From contig KE159538.1 of NCBI GenBank assembly GCA_000403215.2, positions 230,527-294,526 on the forward strand: DNA of 64,000 nucleotides. Direction: 5' to 3'. Origin of the DNA: Lachnospiraceae bacterium A4. Its GTDB lineage: Bacteria; Bacillota; Clostridia; Lachnospirales; Lachnospiraceae. Positions 42,137 to 50,313 of this stretch are shown here, piece by piece. Every line of letters begins with the position of its first letter. Position 1 is the stretch's first letter. The notes below the pieces were generated by a model. That model was not told the DNA's origin. It did no database searches and saw only the letters and a list, made by a program, of their open reading frames with translations. Both the position numbers and the translations under genes were made by a program.

Positions 42137-42742
42137 CTACAACTCTTCTGCCTTAAAGGTATTATATCCTTCATAATAATAGCTTACATCAATACCTTTC
42201 ATATATACTTCCCTATCATCTATCTGATCTGTTAATGCGTTCTTCAGTAAAACCTTAATTTCAACATCCTTAATCGGACTTCTTTCCATAGCAAGCAAAT
42301 AGTCTTCTTTATCGACTCGGTTCCAGTCTATAACAAATTTTAATTCTTTTTTTAAAATCAAGTCCAGCCATATGCGTGTGCTTCTCCCATTCCCTTCCCT
42401 AAAAGGATGTGCAACATTCATTTCCACATATTTTTCAATTATTTCATCAAAATTAGATTGCGGCATATCATCAATATGTTTTAGTGCAGCGTCCAAATAC
42501 ATTACAGGAGCAAATCTAAAATTACCTTTTGCAATATTTACTGTCCTGATTTTTCCCGCAAAATCATATATTTCTTCAAACAAAAATTTATGAATTTTAG
42601 CAAGCCCAGAAAATTTTCCAACTTCGCAATTTTCAACAATGTTACTTTCATATAATTTAATGGCTTTAGTTTTACTTATTCTCTCTTCTACTCTTGCGAG
42701 TTCTGCCGAATTATTAATACCTAATTTATTTTTCAGAGCCAT
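42137..42742 (-). CDS. Fic-domain protein (class III, C-terminal inhibitory helix)
   Basis: 201 residues. HPFREGNGRSTR (His112) is the AMP-transferase motif. SYYYEG near the C-terminus (187-192) fits the inhibitory [S/T]xxxE[G/N] helix of class III Fic such as NmFic, which self-restrains through oligomerisation. Differs in class from the Fic gene at 33039. Confidence 0.88.
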   Translation of the reverse strand: MALKNKLGINNSAELARVEERISKTKAIKLYESNIVENCEVGKFSGLAKIHKFLFEEIYDFAGKIRTVNIAKGNFRFAPVMYLDAALKHIDDMPQSNFDEIIEKYVEMNVAHPFREGNGRSTRIWLDLILKKELKFVIDWNRVDKEDYLLAMERSPIKDVEIKVLLKNALTDQIDDREVYMKGIDVSYYYEGYNTFKAEEL

Positions 42743-42777
42743 AAACCCTCCATAAATCTATTATTTCAACTGCTCTA

Positions 42778-43104
42778 TCAGAAAAACGCTTTAACATACG
42801 CCAAAGTTTTCTCTAACAAGTCTTCTGGTATTTTCTCTACAAACTGAATATTCCTACTGATTACATCCAAGCACTTCATATATTCCGTCAGTATCACACC
42901 TGTCGTTTTCGTTCTATCGTCTAAAGGGATATGCAGTGGAAATTTGTTGCGTGTATTTGTAATCGGACACACCACAGCAAATTTAGTTCTCGCAAAAAAC
43001 TGCTCATTACTAATAACTACTCCAGGTCTTTTTCCTGCTTGTTCATGTCCTGATTGTGGGCTAAAATCCAAAAATACAATATCTCCTTGTTGCGGATTAT
43101 ACAT
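42778..43104 (-). CDS. mazF: MazF-family endoribonuclease toxin (module 1)
   Basis: 108 residues from ATG 43104, which overlaps the MazE stop (TAATG). QQGDIVFLDFSPQSGHEQAGKRPGVVIS and VCPITNT are MazF hallmarks. Cleaves RNA at a short sequence. Directly downstream of its antitoxin, the classic order. Confidence 0.9.
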   Translation of the reverse strand: MYNPQQGDIVFLDFSPQSGHEQAGKRPGVVISNEQFFARTKFAVVCPITNTRNKFPLHIPLDDRTKTTGVILTEYMKCLDVISRNIQFVEKIPEDLLEKTLAYVKAFF

Positions 43105-43349
43105 TACCACACTTCCCTTCCAACAGGAGAACCCCAGTCAAATTCCTCTGCTACATATTCTCCGTCATAATCTTTGAATATATCTTCCAGTGTCAATTCC
43201 TTTTTCTCTTTAACTTTTGTAATCACAATATTATCATCAACACGGTTAAGTTCCACAAGGTCATTTTCCATCATTCCTAATGCTTCAAGAAATGCTTTTG
43301 GTATTCTTATCCCCTGTGAATTTCCCCATTTCTGAATTGTTGCTTGCAT
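43104..43349 (-). CDS. mazE: MazE-type AbrB antitoxin (module 1)
   Basis: 81 residues from ATG 43349 (GGAGATGATTTT before it). MQATIQKWGNSQGIRIPKAFLE is the AbrB/MazE swapped-hairpin DNA-binding domain; the acidic tail (DIFKDYDGEYVAEEFDW) would bind MazF. Likely represses the promoter just upstream. Confidence 0.9.
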   Translation of the reverse strand: MQATIQKWGNSQGIRIPKAFLEALGMMENDLVELNRVDDNIVITKVKEKKELTLEDIFKDYDGEYVAEEFDWGSPVGREVW

Positions 43350-43373
43350 AAAATCATCTCCTTCCATACATTT

Positions 43374-43402
43374 AGTATATACAATAGTATATACATTGTC
43401 AA
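43374..43402 (-). promoter_or_regulatory. mazEF module 1 promoter and operator
   Basis: Minus strand TTGACA (43402-43397), 17 bases, TATACT (43379-43374). The spacer and -10 hold two GTATATAC words forming an inverted repeat, the likely MazE site. The same layout occurs at 45708. Confidence 0.8.
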
Positions 43403-43436
43403 TGACTTTATACGAAAAAGAAGAACCTCTTACGTA

Positions 43437-43907
43437 TTATTCCAACGGTTGTTCTTCTGTATTTCCCGTCAAATAATCCAACAAATCAGTTCTTCCACCA
43501 TACATACAATGTACTTTTTCCATTTTCCCCTGATCATGTAACCACATAGCAGCTATAAACCTATGATTTCCATCTACAATTACAGGTATTGGACAAATGT
43601 ACTTTCCATTACAAATATTATCAATTTCAATATCTCTAATTTCATCTGGATTCTTTATAAAATACAAAATCCTTCCTATATGCCATTCAGTAGGCTTGCT
43701 TTCCCAACATACATGTTTCCAGTTATCACCAAATGGTTCTGACTCTTCCGCTTGCCCATCATGAATTGCACAAGCAATATCATCAAGTTCTACAACCTCA
43801 CCTTCATTCCATGACCAACTATTGACAGGGAAAAATTCTGATAATCTATCTATCAGGATCATGTCGCCTGTGTAATCATCAATCGGTGTAAAATCTCCAT
43901 GTTTCAA
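43437..43907 (-). CDS. ParB-like small protein
   Basis: 156 residues from TTG 43907, placed after GGGGGTGAAAATA. CPIPVIVDGNHRFIAAMWLHDQG has the ParB GxHR-type motif (GNHR). No helix-turn-helix follows. Role unknown. Confidence 0.6.
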   Translation of the reverse strand: MKHGDFTPIDDYTGDMILIDRLSEFFPVNSWSWNEGEVVELDDIACAIHDGQAEESEPFGDNWKHVCWESKPTEWHIGRILYFIKNPDEIRDIEIDNICNGKYICPIPVIVDGNHRFIAAMWLHDQGKMEKVHCMYGGRTDLLDYLTGNTEEQPLE

Positions 43908-43930
43908 TATTTTCACCCCCAAGGAAACAA

Positions 43931-44122
43931 TCATTTCAACTGTAAACAAAATTCCAATTCAGCAACTTCTGTTTTCAATTTTTTAATTTCCAATAGTGAA
44001 CTGATTGCATTATCCTCATATGTTGCTGAATCCATATTTTTTATGTCAATTCTAAAATATTCCTGCTGTCGCTCTAATTCTCTTTTCTTAGCAGCAAGCC
44101 TCTGTTCCATAACTTCTACCAT
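43931..44122 (-). CDS. Small coiled-coil protein
   Basis: 63 residues, charged helix (AAKKRELERQQEYFRIDIKN… ). GGAGGTTTAT precedes ATG 44122. Role unknown. Confidence 0.6.
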   Translation of the reverse strand: MVEVMEQRLAAKKRELERQQEYFRIDIKNMDSATYEDNAISSLLEIKKLKTEVAELEFCLQLK

Positions 44123-44163
44123 ATAAACCTCCTATCTCAGGCAATGAAATAATCCTTTTCTGT

Positions 44164-44349
44164 CTATGCTAATTTTCTATTCTGTCTCACTCTATTCCCA
44201 TTTTTCCATCGTTCAGGTCTTAACTGTCCGAAAACCCATTTCCATTCTTCTTCTGGCATTACATGAGTTCCATGTTCAAACTTAACAATAAACATGTATT
44301 TTCCATGAGAAATAAAATTTCCAACTATTTCAAATCTAATCTTATCCAT
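44164..44349 (-). CDS. Small basic protein
   Basis: 61 residues, MDKIRFEIVGNFISHGKYM…MPEEEWKWVFGQL, common pattern in clostridial mobile elements. GGAGGTAATTAAGA upstream. Unknown role. Confidence 0.6.
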   Translation of the reverse strand: MDKIRFEIVGNFISHGKYMFIVKFEHGTHVMPEEEWKWVFGQLRPERWKNGNRVRQNRKLA

Positions 44350-44387
44350 TCTTAATTACCTCCATATTATACCATTTTATCAATATA

Positions 44388-44422
44388 AAAGCCACCGGAT
44401 TTTTTCTTTCTGGTGGCTTCAA
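44388..44422 (-). terminator. Minus-strand terminator
   Basis: GAAGCCACC/GGTGGCTT stem followed by TTTAT on the minus strand, 35 bases after the gene at 44457. Confidence 0.65.
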
Positions 44423-44456
44423 ATTATCTGTTCTATATTCAATTTTAATTTTCGCA

Positions 44457-44657
44457 TCATCTCTTATCATATTTTCCTGACAAGATATTCTGATTTACCT
44501 GTGAATTAGATAAGTCATTAAGAATCCTATCCTCGTTCATCTTGCCATAATCAATTTTTCCAACATGGGTGTTTAAATAATTACTTGATCTGCCATCTTG
44601 TAATTTAAACCAGCTAACAATTCCTAAAATAAAAAGTGCACTTAAAATAATTTCCAT
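44457..44657 (-). CDS. Small membrane-anchored protein
   Basis: 66 residues from ATG 44657 (AGAAAGGAAAATATT before it). A hydrophobic N-terminal helix (MEIILSALFILGIVSWF) anchors a polar tail. Role unknown. Confidence 0.6.
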   Translation of the reverse strand: MEIILSALFILGIVSWFKLQDGRSSNYLNTHVGKIDYGKMNEDRILNDLSNSQVNQNILSGKYDKR

Positions 44658-44742
44658 AATATTTTCCTTTCTGTCACCATGTAGAACTTCACTATATTTT
44701 CTTTTTAATTTTATTGTGTCATGTACCAAAGAAAGGTACATT

Positions 44743-44952
44743 TCATGACTTCTCAACTTTGTTGATATAAATTCTATCAGTCCAAAACATACTTTTTCTT
44801 CTCTCTGATCCATCAGGATGAAACAATCCCCTATAGTCCTTTACTCTAATATTGCCTCCTCCAGTTATCTCTGTTACTTCTGTTTTACGAATTACCTTTC
44901 CAAAGAAATCTTTTACTTCTACTTTGTCTCCAACTTCAAAACTATTATTCAT
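44743..44952 (-). CDS. Small beta-barrel-like protein
   Basis: 69 residues from ATG 44952 (AAAAAGGAGAAATTTTT before it). NSFEVGDKVEVKDFFGKVIRK resembles a KOW/SH3-like barrel. Role unknown. Confidence 0.6.
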   Translation of the reverse strand: MNNSFEVGDKVEVKDFFGKVIRKTEVTEITGGGNIRVKDYRGLFHPDGSERRKSMFWTDRIYINKVEKS

Positions 44953-44982
44953 AAAAATTTCTCCTTTTTCGCATAATAAAAG

Positions 44983-45014
44983 CATCTGGATATTCCTTCT
45001 CCAAATGCTTTTAA
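44983..45014 (-). terminator. Terminator of mazEF module 2
   Basis: AAAAGCATTTGGA/TCCAGATGCTTTT, T-rich after it on the minus strand; same stem as the terminator at 41055. Confidence 0.7.
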
Positions 45015-45036
45015 ATGATTCACTATTTTCTATTAC

Positions 45037-45363
45037 TTACATGAAACTATTTATCAGTTCCTTTGCTTCGTTCCATAAATCTTCTGGACATTCTTCTTTA
45101 AACCGAGCATTTCTAGCACCAACATCCAACATCTTCGCCTGATCACACAATATCACTCCTGTTGTTTGTGTCCGTTCATCTAATTCTATATGAAACGGAT
45201 GCTTTTTGTTGGTGTTTGTTATCGGACAAACAAATGCCAATGAGCTATGATGATTCAAAATATCATTACTCAGGACAAGTGCTGGTCTTCTTCCACTCTG
45301 TTCATGTCCCTTTTGAGGGTTAAAGTCCATAACAATTATGTCACCTTGTTTATACGTTACCAA
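45037..45363 (-). CDS. mazF: MazF-family endoribonuclease toxin (module 2)
   Basis: 108 residues, KQGDIIVMDFNPQKGHEQSGRRPALVLS and VCPITNT. About half identical by eye to module 1 toxin (42778), so the two are paralogues. ATG 45363 overlaps the antitoxin gene by seven bases. Confidence 0.9.
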   Translation of the reverse strand: MVTYKQGDIIVMDFNPQKGHEQSGRRPALVLSNDILNHHSSLAFVCPITNTNKKHPFHIELDERTQTTGVILCDQAKMLDVGARNARFKEECPEDLWNEAKELINSFM

Positions 45364-45662
45364 ATTTCATTACCCTTTGGATCACCTACATCAACCTCTT
45401 GCGTACTTTCGACATAAATTTCGTCAATCGGTCTTTTGTAGAATGCTTCCAGCCTTTCTGCTAAATTAAGGTATTTAGGCTTGTTGATTTTCTCAACAGT
45501 CATTTTTCCATCGTAAACATTTATTCCTACAGTGTCATTCTCTTGTAAATTCATTTGTGCCAATATTTCTTTGGATAATCTAATGCCCTGACTGTTTCCC
45601 CACCTCCTTATGTTCGTTTGTATCACATATTTTCCATCCTTTTGTATTGTTGTTTGTTCCAT
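45357..45662 (-). CDS. mazE: MazE-type AbrB antitoxin (module 2)
   Basis: 101 residues; TNIRRWGNSQGIRLSKEILAQM is the AbrB DNA-binding part and the long acidic tail (IDEIYVESTQEVDVGD) is the probable toxin-binding part. AAGGGAGAAGTCA precedes ATG 45662. It is longer at the N-terminus than module 1 MazE. Confidence 0.9.
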   Translation of the reverse strand: MEQTTIQKDGKYVIQTNIRRWGNSQGIRLSKEILAQMNLQENDTVGINVYDGKMTVEKINKPKYLNLAERLEAFYKRPIDEIYVESTQEVDVGDPKGNEIW

Positions 45663-45677
45663 TGACTTCTCCCTTCA

Positions 45678-45736
45678 AGTATATACGATGGATATACCTT
45701 TGATATTAGTATATACATAGTATATCCATTTGTCAA
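45678..45736 (-). promoter_or_regulatory. mazEF module 2 promoter and operators
   Basis: Minus strand TTGACA (45736-45731), 17 bases, TATACT (45713-45708). GATATAC/GTATATAC words occur in the spacer, the -10 and the leader, giving two overlapping palindromes, closely like module 1. Confidence 0.8.
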
Positions 45737-45785
45737 TATTAAAATCCACCTTCTTTCATGTCATTCAATGAATTGCGAATTTTAT

Positions 45786-46175
45786 CTACCAATCATTTCC
45801 CTCATTGTATTCTATTTTCTTACCACACCAAGGACATATATCATATTCTCCATCCTCAATTCTTTTTGGCTGATCAAATCCCCTAACATATGGAAAGTAT
45901 GTATGTCCGCAATCTGTGTCATAATTTACTGAGCCATTTCCACTTGACCATTTGCAAAAATCATCTTCAATATCATCTTCTAAAAGCTCATTTTCTTCTT
46001 TTACTTCCGACACAAACAATTCTCTGTCATACTTATAATCTTTTCCATCACAAGGCAGATTAATTTCACCCTCGTTTATCTTATCATCAATATCCTGATA
46101 AGCTATATCTTCGTTCTTAGCTTCCACTTCTACATATCTTCTATATGTTTCCACAATTTCTACTTTAAATTTCAC
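45786..46175 (-). CDS. DpnD/PcfM-like protein with zinc knuckle
   Basis: 129 residues. MKFKVEIVETYRRYVEVEAKNEDIAYQ… matches the DpnD/PcfM-type N-terminus common on plasmids. The C-terminal DICPWCGKKI with DCGHTYF supplies Cys residues for zinc. Role unknown. Confidence 0.7.
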   Translation of the reverse strand: MKFKVEIVETYRRYVEVEAKNEDIAYQDIDDKINEGEINLPCDGKDYKYDRELFVSEVKEENELLEDDIEDDFCKWSSGNGSVNYDTDCGHTYFPYVRGFDQPKRIEDGEYDICPWCGKKIEYNEGNDW

Positions 46176-46335
46176 TACAATTCCTCCCTAATGCCTTTAA
46201 TACCCTTTTAACATATTTTCTATTTCCGTCTATAACAACGTCTCTTGAATCCAATGTATCAGGATACCAGTCAAAATCTTCTCTTTCCAAAATGTCAATT
46301 TCTTTATCTGTAACGTCCGTAATAATAAATTCCAT
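46165..46335 (-). CDS. Small hypothetical protein
   Basis: 56 residues from ATG 46335 (ATGGAGGGATTAAAG upstream): MEFIITDVTDKEIDILERED…. Overlaps the PcfM-like start. No family. Confidence 0.55.
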   Translation of the reverse strand: MEFIITDVTDKEIDILEREDFDWYPDTLDSRDVVIDGNRKYVKRVLKALGRNCSEI

Positions 46336-46382
46336 CTTTAATCCCTCCATTTTTGCCAAGGAAATACGAGATTCAAAGCAAT

Positions 46383-46571
46383 CTACAAATTCAAGTAATT
46401 AAGCTGAGTCTGAAAACGATCACTTGTTACATATTCTATAATTGCTTTTTCATGTTCCTTAATTTTTCTTTCCAATAATTCTTTATTTTCTGGATACTTA
46501 GAAAGCAATTCCTTGTCCATTCTATAACGTGATACATAGTGTTTAAGTGATATTGGTGATCTTTGAATCAT
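46383..46571 (-). CDS. Small helical protein
   Basis: 62 residues, MIQRSPISLKHYVSRYRMDKEL…. GGAAGGAGAAAAA precedes the ATG. No family. Confidence 0.6.
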   Translation of the reverse strand: MIQRSPISLKHYVSRYRMDKELLSKYPENKELLERKIKEHEKAIIEYVTSDRFQTQLNYLNL

Positions 46572-46605
46572 TTTTTCTCCTTCCTACCGTCATGAAATTC
46601 CGAAT

Positions 46606-46806
46606 TCATTTCCTAGTTGCCCTAAACATTACTTTTAAATCTTTTGCCATATAATCCATTCCAAGACTGCCACATGAAATACAATGAATATTATTTTGCT
46701 CTTCAATTGCATTTTTTAACTCTGGTTTATTAACTTCAATTTCATTGCGTTTAAACATACACCCACAACTTGGACACACATAAGTATCTTCTTCAATAAA
46801 TTTCAT
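46606..46806 (-). CDS. Zinc-ribbon small protein
   Basis: 66 residues from ATG 46806 (GGAGGAAAGAAAA upstream). YVCPSCGCMFKR and IHCISCGSLG form a two-knuckle zinc ribbon. Role unknown. Confidence 0.65.
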   Translation of the reverse strand: MKFIEEDTYVCPSCGCMFKRNEIEVNKPELKNAIEEQNNIHCISCGSLGMDYMAKDLKVMFRATRK

Positions 46807-46842
46807 TTTTCTTTCCTCCATTTTCCTGTTAAAATCCTGATT

Positions 46843-47643
46843 TCAGACTTCAATTACATATGCTTGATCCGTCAATCTTTCTTCTGGTTCTACTTGTGTC
46901 TGATTTACTTCCTGTACCATATTACTTAATTCTTCAATAGCACATTTTCCATCATCAGGAATAACGATCATTTCGTGAATAGAACTAGGCAACACAATGA
47001 ATTTTGACACATCTAATTTCTGTGACAATTTCTTTAATGCTTCTCCATCCAGAATTGCGGACGCTCCTCTAAAATTTATAGTATTAGTTACTATGTACTG
47101 TATTGGAATACCTTCCATTTCTTCAATTTCCTGTCCCATTAATTCAGACAATTTTTCCGACATAGATACAATCTCAGTATTTGCAAAAGTAATAGTTTCC
47201 GCTGCTTTCCAGGCTTCATCTCGACTGATCTTTAATGTTTCCAGCAGTCCATATGTTAGCTTAAAAGAGGCGTTTTCATTCATTTTTACATATAAATACT
47301 TCTCAATACCTTCAAAATCTGTATCTGACCTTACAATATCTTCTACGCTTGTCTTCTGCATTCCGATATAAAGATTTTCCATAATAAAGTCAGAATCAAG
47401 CAAGTTATCTTTATTAAAATCCATAATATCAGCATTATTGTAGGTATCTATTGCCTTTTCAACCGCTTCAGAAAGTGATTCAGAATCAGCTATGATTTCA
47501 TCTGTGTAGATCACAGGACAAATCCCGTTATCATTCATAAAGCGGATTCCATCAAATTCTACACCGTTTTTAATGCTTGTGTGTGCTTCTACTTTATAAT
47601 TTCTGTTTGCAAGTTCCTGAATAATATCTTCTCTCCTAAACAT
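46843..47643 (-). CDS. DUF5688-like protein
   Basis: 266 residues: N-terminal alpha/beta part, central AWKAAETITFANTEIVSMSEKL, then IVTNTINFRGASAILDGEALKKLSQKL and IVLPSSIHEMIVIP. This layout is that of DUF5688 proteins, frequent on Lachnospiraceae mobile elements and often in several copies. Function unknown. Confidence 0.75.
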   Translation of the reverse strand: MFRREDIIQELANRNYKVEAHTSIKNGVEFDGIRFMNDNGICPVIYTDEIIADSESLSEAVEKAIDTYNNADIMDFNKDNLLDSDFIMENLYIGMQKTSVEDIVRSDTDFEGIEKYLYVKMNENASFKLTYGLLETLKISRDEAWKAAETITFANTEIVSMSEKLSELMGQEIEEMEGIPIQYIVTNTINFRGASAILDGEALKKLSQKLDVSKFIVLPSSIHEMIVIPDDGKCAIEELSNMVQEVNQTQVEPEERLTDQAYVIEV

Positions 47644-47680
47644 TTTTATTTCCTCTCTTTCTCTACTTAGAATTGTGTTT

Positions 47681-48220
47681 TCATCTGCTAATATAAATCC
47701 TTACTGAATTCCCATTGTCAAAGGCTTCTATAATATTTTTTTCATTTTCCAACAATGTATATTTGATCCTGTATCTAATTCCACCATTATAAAGTTTCTC
47801 ATAATAATATGAATCAAACTCCTCCATAGTCATTTCAATTTCTTTTCCGTCTTCAAATACAGTAACACTATCAATTCTATTGAATGACACATATTTTCCA
47901 GAATTAATTAACTCTTCCAATGTAACAGCTCTTTTCCTCATTCTTAACAAATGTTTTCCATAGTCATACATTGTGCAATAGCGACTTCCAATCTTTAAGT
48001 CAAATCCTCCTGATTCTTTTGCTGGTTTGCTATCTTTCATAAATCCTTCTGCATATTCAATAAAAGCATCTTCTGTATAGATTTTCCCATTCCAATCATC
48101 ACGACTTCTTCCCGATGTATCATTATTACATCCACTTAAATCCAAATGAAGCGACCGTCCATCTGATAATTTGATAATCTTTGTTTCAAAAATAATTGAA
48201 TAACTCATATTCTTAACCAT
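47681..48220 (-). CDS. Hypothetical protein, 179 aa
   Basis: From ATG 48220 (GAGTGGAAAGG before it): MVKNMSYSIIFETKIIKLSDGR…LHLDLSGCNND. Similar sequences occur on clostridial plasmids. Alpha/beta; no function. Confidence 0.65.
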   Translation of the reverse strand: MVKNMSYSIIFETKIIKLSDGRSLHLDLSGCNNDTSGRSRDDWNGKIYTEDAFIEYAEGFMKDSKPAKESGGFDLKIGSRYCTMYDYGKHLLRMRKRAVTLEELINSGKYVSFNRIDSVTVFEDGKEIEMTMEEFDSYYYEKLYNGGIRYRIKYTLLENEKNIIEAFDNGNSVRIYISR

Positions 48221-48276
48221 CCTTTCCACTCTGTATTTCTCCATTTATTCGGCGTTTACAGTCACTATAAAAGGCA

Positions 48277-48372
48277 CTAACGAATATTTCCGCTAATGCC
48301 TTCTAACTGGTTATCATTCCCGGCAACCATCTGATCTACTGCTGATTGTGAAAATAATCCTAAATTTTGCAT
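48277..48372 (-). CDS. 31-residue peptide with terminator at its end
   Basis: GGAGGAATAACA then ATG 48372; MQNLGLFSQSAVDQMVAGND… to TAG 48277. The last codons form one arm of a hairpin (GGCATTAGCG…CGTTAGTGCC) followed by TTTT, so the gene ends in a terminator. Confidence 0.55.
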   Translation of the reverse strand: MQNLGLFSQSAVDQMVAGNDNQLEGISGNIR

Positions 48373-48393
48373 TGTTATTCCTCCTCGTTTATA

Positions 48394-48957
48394 TTATCCT
48401 AACCCTGCATATTCACCATAATATTTTTCACGCATTTCTTTAGCAAATTTCCCAGCTTCTTCTAATCTATCTTTTGAAAATCTTCCTAAACAAGTACCTT
48501 TTCCGTTTACTTGTAGTTGTACAATCCATGCTGAACCATCCCAACTTACATTTCTATATCCTGATTTATTGTTGATATTTCTACTTTCTCTATTTTTCCC
48601 GTTATCAGGTACATTTGTTATTCTCAAATTCTCTTTTCTATTATCTAATGTATTATGATTTTCATGATCTACATTAAATTCTCTTGCTGTTTTATCAAGT
48701 CCCATTATAAACTGATGCATTAATATTGTTCTTCCATGTTTTAATTCTGGTAAATATTGAGTTGCACAAGCATAATAACCTTTTGCGTTTGCGCTGTATT
48801 TTGCATACCATGTATATGGAAAATTAATTACTTTATCTAAATCCTCCAAGTCAATTATTACCCACATATTTTCACTGTTTCTTCTATTAAGTTCAATTTT
48901 CACTATATTGTTTTCTTTGTCTACAATATAGTTGTTACCCTTTTTGCAATTACCCAA
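48394..48957 (-). CDS. HNH homing endonuclease-like protein with AP2 domain
   Basis: 187 residues. FNVDHENHNTLDNRKENLRIT is the HNH motif (DHxxxxxxxxN…N) and SGYRNVSWDGSAWIVQLQVNGK the AP2-like DNA-binding domain; this pair is typical of free-standing homing endonucleases of phages. Start TTG 48957 after AAAGAAAGGA. No interrupted host gene was recognised. Confidence 0.85.
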   Translation of the reverse strand: MGNCKKGNNYIVDKENNIVKIELNRRNSENMWVIIDLEDLDKVINFPYTWYAKYSANAKGYYACATQYLPELKHGRTILMHQFIMGLDKTAREFNVDHENHNTLDNRKENLRITNVPDNGKNRESRNINNKSGYRNVSWDGSAWIVQLQVNGKGTCLGRFSKDRLEEAGKFAKEMREKYYGEYAGLG

Positions 48958-49163
48958 TTAATAAATCAATCCTTTCTTTAATCAAAATATCATTCTCTGC
49001 ATTAGTGGCTTGAAACACTCTGAATAAATCAGGCTGCATTATAATATTCTACAAAGTCCTGTTGACCGTTACCCATTCACAATACTGCACTCGTTCCACC
49101 ATCAACCCAAAAGAGGTTTTAAGAGTTCTTTTGGTACTCTATAAAGCGCTTATTTGCTTTACA
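48958..49163 (-). ncRNA. Leader or noncoding RNA ahead of HNH gene
   Basis: About 200 bases transcribed from the strong promoter at 49169. Contains a CCAAAAGA/TCTTTTGG hairpin and two very short frames (MVERVQYCEWVTVNRTL and MQPDLFRVFQATNAEN…) lacking good ribosome sites. Words CAATACTGCAC and AGGCTGCATTATA recur at about 55330 and 53514, hinting at related elements. Confidence 0.4.
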
Positions 49164-49168
49164 ATTAT

Positions 49169-49197
49169 ATTATATAGCTTTATGGCTATATTGTCAA
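49169..49197 (-). promoter_or_regulatory. Consensus promoter with operator repeats
   Basis: Minus strand TTGACA (49197-49192), 17 bases, TATAAT (49174-49169), perfect consensus. The spacer contains ATAGCCATAAAGCTAT; a second copy (AATAGCCACAAAGCTATT) lies at about 49206-49245, next to the HTH gene, so the HTH protein is the likely repressor. Confidence 0.8.
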
Positions 49198-49243
49198 GTA
49201 TAAAAATAGCTTTGTGGCTATTTTTATTTTCCACAAAGCTATT

Positions 49244-49444
49244 CTATATTCTTTCATCGTTAATAATAAAACTACCTTCAAACTTACATCCACATACTTC
49301 CGCAATATGTATTAGATCTGATTCCCTCCAATCATCCAACTTGAATTTTTTAGATAATGTTGGTTGAGCAACTTCTAATTTGTCAGCTAATTCCTTTTGA
49401 GTGATTCCTTTTTTTATCATAAGTATTTTTATTTTCTCTGTCAT
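49244..49444 (-). CDS. XRE-family HTH regulator
   Basis: 66 residues from ATG 49444. KGITQKELADKLEVAQPTLSKKFKLDDWRESD is a helix-turn-helix of the Cro/CI type. Small size suggests a repressor made of the DNA-binding domain only. Its stop overlaps the operator hairpin downstream. Confidence 0.8.
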   Translation of the reverse strand: MTEKIKILMIKKGITQKELADKLEVAQPTLSKKFKLDDWRESDLIHIAEVCGCKFEGSFIINDERI

Positions 49445-49519
49445 TCCTATTTTAATCACCTTCTTTCATATAGCAGATAGAATATATTATAGCCTATCTG
49501 CTATATATTTTCAATATTT

Positions 49520-49750
49520 TTATCCTCTGATCATCTCAAAATCTTCCAGTTCCTTCTGTGTCAATTCCCTGTTATAGAACAACTCAGCCCATACCATACG
49601 CCCACTCACTTCCGTTCTGGTGTCATAGTTAATAAAATCCATCAAGCCGTTTTTAGGGTGTGTTCCGATACTTACAGGACGCATAACAGAATAATATTTG
49701 TTCCAATGGTATTTTTGTGCTGATTGCCTGATGTAATTATTTGTGTTCAT
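49520..49750 (-). CDS. Small conserved plasmid protein
   Basis: 76 residues from ATG 49750 (TAGGAGGCGGATC before it): MNTNNYIRQSAQKYHWNKYY…, with INYDTRTEVSGRMVWAELFYNRELT. Common on Lachnospiraceae elements. Unknown role. Confidence 0.65.
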   Translation of the reverse strand: MNTNNYIRQSAQKYHWNKYYSVMRPVSIGTHPKNGLMDFINYDTRTEVSGRMVWAELFYNRELTQKELEDFEMIRG

Positions 49751-49760
49751 GATCCGCCTC

Positions 49761-50222
49761 CTATATTCCATTTTCATGAAAGCTATAATAACTATTTCCA
49801 ACAATAACACTGTCTAACACATTTATTCCTATTAGTTTTCCAGCTTCTTTCAAACGGTTATATGATTCTATATCCTCTTTTGATGGCGTTGTATCTCCAC
49901 TTGGATGGTTATGTGCAATAACAATTCCACTTGCTCCACATAATAAGGCTTTAATAAAAATTTCCCTAGGATTGCATATTGTCATGTTTACCATTCCATG
50001 AGATATTTCAAACACGCCTAAAGGCTTTCCTTTATTATCCAATGCGATCATATATAAATATTCCTCTGTTTGTTTATTCAGCCGAAAAACAACATTGAAC
50101 ATTTCCGCTATCAATGATGGTGTATTCAATGTTTCAACACCTGTACAATTACAAGATTTTTCTTTTACTAAAACATTGAGATTGTCTTGGTTTAATTCCG
50201 TTTTATATGTTGTAATTCTCAT
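49761..50222 (-). CDS. RadC-like JAB-domain protein
   Basis: 153 residues from ATG 50222 (TGGAGGGTAATAAC before it). GIVIAHNHPSGDTTPSKEDI is the JAB metalloprotease-type motif of RadC (HxHPSG…D). RadC-like genes are standard in plasmids and phages, sometimes as anti-restriction or repair genes; catalytic role unproven. Confidence 0.85.
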   Translation of the reverse strand: MRITTYKTELNQDNLNVLVKEKSCNCTGVETLNTPSLIAEMFNVVFRLNKQTEEYLYMIALDNKGKPLGVFEISHGMVNMTICNPREIFIKALLCGASGIVIAHNHPSGDTTPSKEDIESYNRLKEAGKLIGINVLDSVIVGNSYYSFHENGI

Positions 50223-50313
50223 GTTATTACCCTCCATTTTACAATAATAAAAGCAAATAACATTTTTACTTGTCACTTGCTTAATACTTCTATATTTATA
50301 CCGTTTATTTGCA

